DNA of 8,815 nt from Planctomycetota bacterium (lineage in GTDB: Bacteria; Planctomycetota; Planctomycetia; Pirellulales; Lacipirellulaceae). The stretch covers positions 1 to 8,815 of the forward strand of contig JAJRUA010000163.1 of assembly GCA_024278035.1 (NCBI GenBank), in the 5' to 3' direction. The position numbers and the translations under genes are program-made. Below, one piece after another: positions 1 through 6,382 of the stretch. A model generated the notes under the pieces. The model was not told where the DNA came from. It saw only the letters and a list, made by a program, of their open reading frames with translations, and searched no databases. Numbering within the stretch: position 1 is the first letter of the stretch; each line of letters begins with the position of its first letter.

Positions 1-43
1 CCTGCACTTCAACCGTGTGGTCGCGACCACGCCGCCCGCTTAG
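1..43 (+). CDS. Possible C-terminal end of an upstream gene (partial)
   Basis: Reading from base 2, an open frame gives the residues LHFNRVVATTPPA and then a TAG stop at 41-43. A gene entering from the left on the same strand as the carboxypeptidase is plausible, since 146 bp remain before the next start. Thirteen residues are too few to name a family. The frame starting at base 1 is also open, to a TGA at 97-99, so the choice of frame is an inference. Confidence 0.28.
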   Translation, partial: LHFNRVVATTPPA

Positions 44-189
44 AGCCCGTAGGTAGAAAGCACAAAGGAAAAATAGCGACAAACGCCTGCGCGACTTGAA
101 GGGAGTCCGTTGCGCTGGGGCGAGTACACTACTTTTATCTGCCCTACCTCCCCTTGTTCGTTGTTCGACTCTTATTGAAAGACCCCATC

Positions 190-1233
190 ATGGCTCGTTC
201 CGTCCGCGTTTCTCTATTTGCGATCGCTCTGCTTCTGCTAGCCCTACCGGCCTTCGCTGAAGAGATGGTACCGGTAAAGCCCAAGGGCCTTTCTCCTGGC
301 GATACGATCATGATCGTCGCCCCGGCAGGGGAGCTGTCCAAGGAACGAATCACGCTTGCCACCAAGCGGCTTCGTGCGATGGGTTTTAAGGTTTTGCTGC
401 CGGACGATATTTTTCGCTCATGGGGTTACTTAGCCGGCTCCGATGAACAGCGAGCGGCGGAGTTGATGCGGGCCTTTACCGACCCGCGGGTCGATGCCGT
501 CTTCCCTGGCACGGGAGGCTACGGCACGATGCGTATGCTCGACCTGCTCGATTTTAATGCCATCCGTGCGAATCCTAAAATGTTGATCGGATTCAGTGAT
601 ATCACGGGGCTGCATTTGGCGCTCAATAAAAAGTGCAATCTCGTGACGTTTCATTCGCCCAGCCCGATGTGGGGGCTTGGTAGTCCAGGGAATCTGCATC
701 CGCTCTCTGCCAAATACTTCTGGCGAAATCTCTTAACCCGTGAGAACCGTGGCGAAGAAGGTTTTTCTTACGAGGTGCCTAGCCTTGATCCGCTGGGTAT
801 TTTTACCAAGGGAACCGCAGGAGGCGTTGCCGAAGGCCCGCTTTGCGGCGGAAATCTTTCGCTCATTGCTTCGCTCACGGGTTCGGAATACCAGCTCGAA
901 ACGAACGGCAAGATTCTCTTTCTGGAAGATGTGAACGAAGCACCCTATCGAGTGGATCGAATGCTTCGCCAGCTTCAGTTGTCGGGCCAGCTCGATTCGC
1001 CAGCAGCGGTCCTTCTTGGCCAATTCCGTCAATGCGAAGCGGGCGACGGACCGAGTCTCTCGCTCAATGAAGTCTTTTCCGACTACTTCAGCGACGCTCC
1101 CTATCCTGTGGTGAATCACTTTCCCGCTGGGCATGTGAGCATCAATATGACCCTTCCCTTTGGAGTGCGTGCAAGGGTCGATGCCAATCGTCGTGAGGTC
1201 CGAGTGCTTGAGAACCCGGTACGGGCTGAATAA
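190..1233 (+). CDS. Exported LD-carboxypeptidase, peptidase family S66 (LdcA-like)
   Basis: This 347-residue protein is predicted to be a serine carboxypeptidase that cleaves the L,D-bond releasing the terminal D-alanine of peptidoglycan tetrapeptides. The S66 catalytic triad is visible: the nucleophile Ser136 in LIGFSDITGLH, Glu246 in LFLEDVNEAPYRVDR, and His315 in FPAGHVSINM. The spacing (110 and 69 residues) is close to that of Pseudomonas LdcA. The conserved GTGGYGTMRMLDLLD stretch lies at 107-121. Residues 1-24 form a Sec signal peptide (basic start, Leu/Ala-rich core, AFA before EE), so the enzyme should act outside the cytoplasm, unlike E. coli LdcA. ATG 190 was chosen over an in-frame TTG at 154 because it places the signal peptide at the N-terminus and has a weak GAAAG 8 nt upstream. 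The related MccF (microcin-cleaving) group shares the fold, so the exact substrate is not certain. A strong inverted repeat follows 27 nt after the stop. Confidence 0.9.
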   Translation: MARSVRVSLFAIALLLLALPAFAEEMVPVKPKGLSPGDTIMIVAPAGELSKERITLATKRLRAMGFKVLLPDDIFRSWGYLAGSDEQRAAELMRAFTDPRVDAVFPGTGGYGTMRMLDLLDFNAIRANPKMLIGFSDITGLHLALNKKCNLVTFHSPSPMWGLGSPGNLHPLSAKYFWRNLLTRENRGEEGFSYEVPSLDPLGIFTKGTAGGVAEGPLCGGNLSLIASLTGSEYQLETNGKILFLEDVNEAPYRVDRMLRQLQLSGQLDSPAAVLLGQFRQCEAGDGPSLSLNEVFSDYFSDAPYPVVNHFPAGHVSINMTLPFGVRARVDANRREVRVLENPVRAE

Positions 1234-1260
1234 GTACTGTGTGTTTGCCCCGTGTTCCGT

Positions 1261-1296
1261 GCCAGAATGGCCCGGCTATAGCCGGGCCATCCTGGC
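1261..1296. terminator. Near-perfect 36-nt inverted repeat, probable terminator hairpin
   Basis: Bases 1267-1290 are a perfect 24-bp palindrome centred on TATA (ATGGCCCGGC-TATA-GCCGGGCCAT). It is extended by GCCAG at 1261-1265 pairing with CTGGC at 1292-1296, with one A/C mismatch between. It lies 27 nt after the carboxypeptidase stop, which favours a transcription-terminating or RNA-stabilising hairpin. There is no T-run directly after it; a pyrimidine-rich stretch follows only at 1309-1336. A binding site for a dimeric protein is the alternative. Confidence 0.6.
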
Positions 1297-1334
1297 GCGG
1301 AACCATGTCTCTTCTTATTTGTCTCCTCTTCTTT

Positions 1335-1364
1335 TTGAACTTTCTTCCTCGCCGCTTGTAATAT
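1335..1364 (+). promoter_or_regulatory. Candidate sigma-70-like promoter for the surface protein gene
   Basis: TTGAAC (1335-1340) is separated by 18 nt from TAATAT (1359-1364). Each hexamer matches the bacterial housekeeping consensus at four of six positions. The site lies after the hairpin that closes the preceding gene and about 240 nt before the ATG at 1605, so if real it gives a long leader. It was found by eye only, and such matches are common by chance. Confidence 0.25.
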
Positions 1365-1604
1365 CGGGAAAACTGGGGTTGCAGCGATCTGAAGCAGCCC
1401 CTACTTTCCCGCGGCCTTGGCTCTTGCCCGGGTGGTCTCTTCTACCAGACCGATTCCAAAAAAAACAACAGTGAAAACGTACTGCCGACGTTTGGCGAGT
1501 GCGCCTTCGATGCGCGTGGCCTTGAGCCTCACCGTCGATGTCGCTCGGGCTGCGCGCTCGTTCGGTCCGTTTTGTTTTGACTGCCCTTTGGGAAACCGTC
1601 ACTC

Positions 1605-4600
1605 ATGATTATGCACGGACGCTTTGTGATGACTCACAGCACAACCTTCTTAGCGGCTCTGTTCGCAACCCTTTTCATCGCAAGTTCGGCTGTTGCAGAA
1701 CCGCTGAGAATGCCTGCCGATCCGCTGGGTGGCTCGTCGATCACGCCCCCTCAGGCTACCCCTGGTAGCATAGCAACCGATCCGAGCTTGACACTCCCCG
1801 CGCCGACGGAAACCTCCCTTGGTGTTAGCAGCTATGCGAGCCCCAGCGGCCCAGCGGGGGCTTACTCTTCCGGCTCCGGCTCGGTCTACAATCCGACGTT
1901 AGGTGCCCACCTTCGCGCCCGTTACAACAGTGAAGGCTACGGCCAGCAACAGGGCAACTTTGACCTTGGCACGATGAAGCTGTGGGACGTGGAGGGTGGC
2001 GTCGCCTTTTTTGATGGCCAAGTGACCATGAACGACGCATCGCGCGTTGGTTACAACTTGGGCCTCGGCTATCGTTGGATGACCTTGCCGTTGTTCCCCA
2101 ACAGTCCGGACGATGCCAAGATCATGGGCGTCAGCGTCTGGGCCGATGGCCAGGGCGTAGCCGGCGATAACTTCTTCCCCCAGGTCGGCACTTCACTTGA
2201 GTTCCTCGGCGACCGAATCGACTTCCGAGCCAACGGCTACGCGGTGGTGGGTAGCCGAAGCCAAACTCGTGATTTTACCCTAACGGGAGAACGCGGCTTT
2301 GCAGGAAATAACATTGCTGAGCTAACGCTCGGCACCCGCGATACGGCTCTCACGCTTGGCGAAATGGAAGTTGCAGGCCGAATCCAGGACCTCGACGCTT
2401 GGGTCTTTGGCGGCGTCTACAGTTTTGCTGGTGGCGGATTCAGTGGTACCGGAGGAAAGGTGGGTTTGCGAGGCTACGCAACGCCCGACCTGGCTCTCTC
2501 GATCGCCATTACGAACGATCCTCTCTTCGATACGAACGCCGTTTTCGGTGCAACTTGGTTCATTGGCCGTACACGTCGCGAGAATTGCCCCACGGGCACC
2601 CTGCGCGACCGAATGCGTGAGCCGGTGATTCGCAACGATTACGTTACCACGGTGCAAACCGCCGTGAGAGGTATCGCTGGGATCGCAACCGACGACAATG
2701 GCGACGCCTTCCGCTTTACTCACGTCGATTCTACGGCGGGAGCCGGTGGCGACGGTACGTTTGAAAATCCACTCAACTCACTTAACGATATCAACGGCAA
2801 CAGCTTGGACGGAGACATCGTTCTTGCCCATGCGGACAGCGTCTTTACGGGCCAGAGTGCCGCTTTGCGTAATGATCAAACATTCGTCGGCGAAGGTGGA
2901 GGCAATGCCTTCTCGATCACCACGAGCCAGTTCGGCGCGATTGATCTGCCGGAATCGACTGCCGGAGCCCTCAACGGGGCGATTCCCACGATCAACGCTT
3001 CGCCCGCTGCGGGTGGTGTGGTCGTGGCCCTTAATAACACCGTTCAGAACCTGGCCTTTGATGGGGGCGCCAATGCGATCATCAACAGCGCCACAGGCTC
3101 CGAGAATGCGACGCTTAGAAATCTTACGATTGCCAACATGACGGGAGACGGTATTTTTCTCACAACAGTCGATGGAACGGATACGGAAGACCTTGACAAC
3201 GATTCTGACACCGCTGAAACGATCAACATTCTCGGAAACGTGGTGATCGATCAAGTCACTTTCACTGGCGGCCAAGCCGCGGATATTGCGATTGATGCTG
3301 CCACAACCGCTGGGGGCAACCGTGGTGAAACGATCAATATCACAAATGTCACTTCTTCCACCAATACGGGCACGGCGAGTATCGATATCCGTAACACGAA
3401 CGGCACCGTGGGCGATCAGGTTACGATTGACAACTACACCTTCAATGGTGCAGGGGCCAACGGTGCCCTCGCTTTCGACAGTAACGAAGGCAATATCTCC
3501 GTTATCAATAGCAGCATCACCGGCGGCAGTGGCATTGGGGTGAATATCACCAACACAAATAACGTCACTAGCACGGAATCGATATCTATCGGCAGCACCG
3601 TTACCATTACCAATGTCGCCGGCACAGCGGTCAACGTGAACGGCAACACGGGCGCTGTAGGGGTGGATGCCGCTATTAGCTCCACCGGCGGAGTTTCAGG
3701 CGGCAATGTTATTATTACCGATAACGAAGGTGCTGTTACCTTCGGCGGCAATATCACGACCAACAACGTCGACTCGGTAACCGTCACCAACGCCCAGGCA
3801 AACGTCAACTTTTCTGGCAATATCGATAGCCGGGGAACAGGAAACGCCATCACGATCGTCGATGCGGGTACCAATACGACCGACAACGCTGAACTCACCT
3901 TTAGTGGTACCGTCACGAACGCCGAGGGATCGAGTGTCCTCATCACCGGTGGCGACGATCTCATCACGTTCAACCAAGCTATCACGGATAACGGAGACGG
4001 CATTCAGGTTTCTGGCCGTTTGGCGGGAACCGGCACCGATCTCTCGCGGGTCTTATTCGGTGGCCAAACAACGCTTAACACGACGACCAATCCTGCGGTC
4101 ACTCTTAGCGGAAATGACGACGATTCGATGGTCGATTTCATCGAACTGGATATCACGACAACCTCAGGCACCGGCGTCTTCAGCAATGGTGGCCAGTTCA
4201 ATGTCACCGGTACGGGCAGCACGATCACGACCACCACGGGCCAAGCCCTCAACATCACGGGCGGGGCCTCGACAGGTGGCGTGGCGTTCGCATCGGTCGA
4301 TACGGGTAACGCAATCAACGCGATCAACCTGGCCAACTTCGATGGCACGGTCACCGTCAACGGCGGTACACTGACCACCTCAGGTGAAGCCGTTACGATT
4401 GCTGATTCGGGACTCGTCTTGAACGACGTGGAGATCAATTCAACCACCGATCAAGCAATCGGTGCGACGTTCACCGATGCCACTGCCCGGACGCTTACGG
4501 TGGCAGACATGGATGCGAACGGCGGCGACTTTGACTTTGTTTCAAGCGGAGCAGGAGGGGCTACCGTCTCTCTTACCGATATCACCGATGGCGGTGCTGT

Positions 4601-5843
4601 TCGGTTCCTCTCTTCGGGAGAGGGCAACAATAGCCTTACGCTTTCTAACGTCACGACCGACGACGGGTTCGATTACGATGTCACTGGGGCGGGTAATCTA
4701 GCCGTTACGATGAACACCGTTACCGGGGCTGGTAACACGACTCTGGATGTCACCTCCACCGGCAACGGCCAAGTGACGATGACTAACGTGAATACAGGTG
4801 GCACCATTGCGGCGAACAGCACGGCCGGATCGTCCGGTGATTTGGTCGTCTTGGTTTCGGGCTCAGGCAACACGACGGCCTTCACAGGGATAACTGTCAA
4901 CGACCAGGGCGGTGGACTCGCCGACGCCAGCTTCTCGAATGTCACTAGCACCTCGGGCATTGACTTTGATTCAACAGGTGCAGGAGCGGCAACCTTGGTT
5001 GTCAATGGAGGAGAGTACGGTGGAGAGATCAACGCCAATGCCTCCAACACCGGCAACTTCACCGCCGACGTGATTGGCAACACCGAGCTAACAAGTGGCG
5101 GAGTCGTTATCACTGCTGCTAACACAGGAACGTTTAGCTCGAATCTCAATGGCGTCGATACCCAAGAAGGGGTAACGATCAATTCGACGACCGTTGGCAA
5201 CGCAACGATCGAGATCAACGGTGGCAGCTACGGCGATGCCTTTGACATTGATGCCAACAACACGGGAACACTCGCCTTCACCATGCAAAACGTCGCGTTT
5301 AGCACGGGCAATAACAGCGCAGCGGTCTCACTCTTGGTTGGTACCGGGGTGAGCACGGGCGACATCGATATCTTCAACAACGCGGGCATCACTACGGGCG
5401 ATGCCCGGGCGTTTGACCTTGATTTCAACGGAGGCGACATCGACTTCCGCCTCAACAACAATACGTTTACCAACAACAGCGCTGCGGCTAACACGGCTGT
5501 GATTGATCTCGCGGGCACGACGACGCTCGATGCGACGATCACCAACAACGTCTTTACGAATAGCAATGGCGCTGGCCCAGCACAGTTCCTCATCGAAACC
5601 TCTGCCAACACTCCAACGCTTAATCTCAACATCTCATCGAACACTGCTAACTCGGGTGGTGGCAACGCCAATGGTGAGTTCATTATTCGTGAGACAGCCG
5701 GCACGATCGGCGTGTTTGAGCGAGATGATACGTTCAATAACGTGGGCAACCGTAACAATGGTAACGTGACCTTCGATCCGAATGTCCTTATCGACTTTGC
5801 TGACTTGGCAAGCGAGCCAGCTCTGCCGTTTCAACAACCGTGA
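1605..5843 (+). CDS. Giant surface protein: inverse-autotransporter-like barrel with beta-helix passenger
   Basis: The product has 1412 residues. Residues 1-31 form a signal peptide (core FLAALFATLFIA, cleavage likely after SSAVA). Residues about 95-325 are rich in alternating aromatic and glycine strands such as VGYNLGLGYRWM, MGVSVWADGQG, VGTSLEFLG and DFRANGY, resembling the beta-barrel of intimin/invasin-type inverse autotransporters. An Arg-rich hinge (321-344) with the only cysteine (C328) follows. The passenger opens at 373-390 with HVDSTAGAGGDGTFENPL, a typical entry to right-handed beta-helix domains, and continues to the C-terminus in Thr/Asn/Gly-rich repeats. There is no lysine after K285. 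Order barrel then passenger suggests type Ve-like export to the cell surface, with a role in adhesion or matrix formation (inference). No PEP-CTERM or enzymatic active site is seen. ATGs at 1605, 1611 and 1629 all keep the signal peptide; 1605 has GGGA about 11 nt upstream. The next gene starts within 12 nt of the stop. Confidence 0.8.
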   Translation: MIMHGRFVMTHSTTFLAALFATLFIASSAVAEPLRMPADPLGGSSITPPQATPGSIATDPSLTLPAPTETSLGVSSYASPSGPAGAYSSGSGSVYNPTLGAHLRARYNSEGYGQQQGNFDLGTMKLWDVEGGVAFFDGQVTMNDASRVGYNLGLGYRWMTLPLFPNSPDDAKIMGVSVWADGQGVAGDNFFPQVGTSLEFLGDRIDFRANGYAVVGSRSQTRDFTLTGERGFAGNNIAELTLGTRDTALTLGEMEVAGRIQDLDAWVFGGVYSFAGGGFSGTGGKVGLRGYATPDLALSIAITNDPLFDTNAVFGATWFIGRTRRENCPTGTLRDRMREPVIRNDYVTTVQTAVRGIAGIATDDNGDAFRFTHVDSTAGAGGDGTFENPLNSLNDINGNSLDGDIVLAHADSVFTGQSAALRNDQTFVGEGGGNAFSITTSQFGAIDLPESTAGALNGAIPTINASPAAGGVVVALNNTVQNLAFDGGANAIINSATGSENATLRNLTIANMTGDGIFLTTVDGTDTEDLDNDSDTAETINILGNVVIDQVTFTGGQAADIAIDAATTAGGNRGETINITNVTSSTNTGTASIDIRNTNGTVGDQVTIDNYTFNGAGANGALAFDSNEGNISVINSSITGGSGIGVNITNTNNVTSTESISIGSTVTITNVAGTAVNVNGNTGAVGVDAAISSTGGVSGGNVIITDNEGAVTFGGNITTNNVDSVTVTNAQANVNFSGNIDSRGTGNAITIVDAGTNTTDNAELTFSGTVTNAEGSSVLITGGDDLITFNQAITDNGDGIQVSGRLAGTGTDLSRVLFGGQTTLNTTTNPAVTLSGNDDDSMVDFIELDITTTSGTGVFSNGGQFNVTGTGSTITTTTGQALNITGGASTGGVAFASVDTGNAINAINLANFDGTVTVNGGTLTTSGEAVTIADSGLVLNDVEINSTTDQAIGATFTDATARTLTVADMDANGGDFDFVSSGAGGATVSLTDITDGGAVRFLSSGEGNNSLTLSNVTTDDGFDYDVTGAGNLAVTMNTVTGAGNTTLDVTSTGNGQVTMTNVNTGGTIAANSTAGSSGDLVVLVSGSGNTTAFTGITVNDQGGGLADASFSNVTSTSGIDFDSTGAGAATLVVNGGEYGGEINANASNTGNFTADVIGNTELTSGGVVITAANTGTFSSNLNGVDTQEGVTINSTTVGNATIEINGGSYGDAFDIDANNTGTLAFTMQNVAFSTGNNSAAVSLLVGTGVSTGDIDIFNNAGITTGDARAFDLDFNGGDIDFRLNNNTFTNNSAAANTAVIDLAGTTTLDATITNNVFTNSNGAGPAQFLIETSANTPTLNLNISSNTANSGGGNANGEFIIRETAGTIGVFERDDTFNNVGNRNNGNVTFDPNVLIDFADLASEPALPFQQP
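4530..5312 (+). repeat. Tandem imperfect 22-25-residue repeats in the beta-helix passenger
   Basis: Residues 976-1236 of the surface protein contain about ten diverged units, each starting with alternating hydrophobics and followed by a Gly/Ser/Asn turn and a second short strand. Examples are FDFVSSGAGGATVSL, FDYDVTGAGNLAVTM, IDFDSTGAGAATLVV, VTINSTTVGNATIEI and FDIDANNTGTLAFTM. The spacing equals one coil of a right-handed beta-helix. The DNA is less alike than the protein, so these are old and diverged repeats, not recent duplications. More degenerate coils are found before and after. Confidence 0.7.
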
Positions 5844-5854
5844 TTCCATTTGCC

Positions 5855-6322
5855 ATGCAGCTAACGTGCCATGCGTGTGGCTGGCGGACCGTTTGCGGGC
5901 CGGTCGATGTGGCGGCGAGGTTACGGCTTGTGGGCGTACTTCGTCGCGAAAACGATCCGGACGACGCGACGCTTGCCGAGCTTCTGCCAGAAGCGGCCAA
6001 GCGAATGACTTGCCCTGGCTGCAAACGGATTGGGTTAGCCACCTTCGACGCAGAGGAAGCAAACGACGCGAACGACGATTGGCAAGCCGCCGTGCTTTGC
6101 GAAAAGTGTCGTAAGCCGATAGCGACGGAAAGGCTGGAAGTTTTTCCCGACTCACGGCGGTGCGTTGCCTGCCAGTCAAAAGCCGAATCAGGCGAGGCAG
6201 AAGAGGACGAGCCTGAGTTTTGTCCCCGTTGTGGAGCCCTGATTGAGCTTCGTGTCAGCCGTGCTGGCGGACTCACTCGTTACAAGCGTTTTTGTACGGG
6301 CGTGCCGGCGTGTCGATTGTAA
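5855..6322 (+). CDS. Small cytoplasmic protein with three zinc-ribbon/zinc-finger modules
   Basis: The 155-residue product has no signal peptide and carries twelve cysteines in three paired sets, plus an extra Cys14. Module 1 uses C5/C8 (LTCHACGW) with C53/C56 (MTCPGCKR). Module 2, C82/C85 and C103/C106 (VLCEKCRKPIATERL, RRCVACQ), matches the C4 zinc finger of the DksA/TraR family. Module 3, C123/C126 and C147/C153 (FCPRCGALIELRV, RFCTGVPACRL), resembles the zinc ribbons at the C-terminus of bacterial topoisomerase I. An acidic linker (108-122) joins modules 2 and 3. It lacks the coiled coil of DksA, so it is not a DksA orthologue; nucleic-acid or RNA-polymerase binding is only an inference. 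The ATG at 5855 lies 11 nt after the surface-protein stop. A GTG at 5840 overlapping that stop (GTGA) is the alternative and adds five residues. Either way the pair is probably one operon with translational coupling. No Shine-Dalgarno is clear for either start. Confidence 0.78.
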   Translation: MQLTCHACGWRTVCGPVDVAARLRLVGVLRRENDPDDATLAELLPEAAKRMTCPGCKRIGLATFDAEEANDANDDWQAAVLCEKCRKPIATERLEVFPDSRRCVACQSKAESGEAEEDEPEFCPRCGALIELRVSRAGGLTRYKRFCTGVPACRL

Positions 6323-6348
6323 GAATCGACTTGGAGGCGTGCCCCTCC
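6312..6348. terminator. Two adjacent stem-loops between convergent genes, possible bidirectional terminator
   Basis: GTCGATT (6312-6318) pairs with AATCGAC (6324-6330) around a 5-nt loop that contains the stop codon of the zinc-ribbon gene. GGAGG (6333-6337) then pairs with CCTCC (6344-6348). They sit in the 60-bp gap where two genes meet tail to tail, which is the expected place for a terminator read from both sides. Neither stem is followed by a T-run, so termination efficiency is uncertain. Confidence 0.4.
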
Positions 6349-6382
6349 TTGCCAAGACGGCGAGGGAGAACACCTGACAATA

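Larger units (their letters stand above)
1234..1604. other. 371-bp non-coding region upstream of the giant surface protein
   Basis: Apart from the hairpin at 1261-1296, this gap has no convincing gene; the short open frames in it lack family-like sequence and overlap each other. It contains a pyrimidine-rich run (1309-1350), a sigma-70-like promoter candidate (1335-1364), a small stem GGTCT/AGACC (1434-1451) and an A8 run at 1458-1465. A bulged stem ACTGCC/GGCGAGT lies near 1480-1500, and a GC-rich stretch runs up to the T-rich bases at 1571-1578. It probably serves as promoter and a long 5' leader for the 1605 gene. I recognise no known riboswitch consensus in it. Confidence 0.5.

Noticed and set aside
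733..1134. Minus-strand open frame of 133 codons inside the LD-carboxypeptidase gene
   Set aside because: It lies opposite the catalytic Glu and most of the C-terminal half of a gene with an intact S66 triad, and has no motif of its own.
1417..1608. Short plus-strand open frame just before the surface-protein gene
   Set aside because: No family-like sequence, no Shine-Dalgarno, and it overlaps other equally poor frames; treated as leader DNA.
3434..5758. Chain of long minus-strand open frames (147-189 codons) opposite the surface-protein gene
   Set aside because: They are Val/Pro/Ser-rich mirror images of Thr/Asn/Gly/Asp codons on the plus strand, change frame from one to the next, and lack family motifs. 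They are open because the biased codon use avoids reverse-strand stops.
5634..6179. Minus-strand open frame of 181 codons
   Set aside because: It spans the junction of two well-supported plus-strand genes, is Arg-rich and shows no domain; a shadow frame.
5788..6276. Minus-strand open frame of 162 codons opposite the zinc-ribbon gene
   Set aside because: It is Ser/Arg/Ala-rich without recognisable motifs, while the plus strand encodes twelve ordered, paired cysteines.
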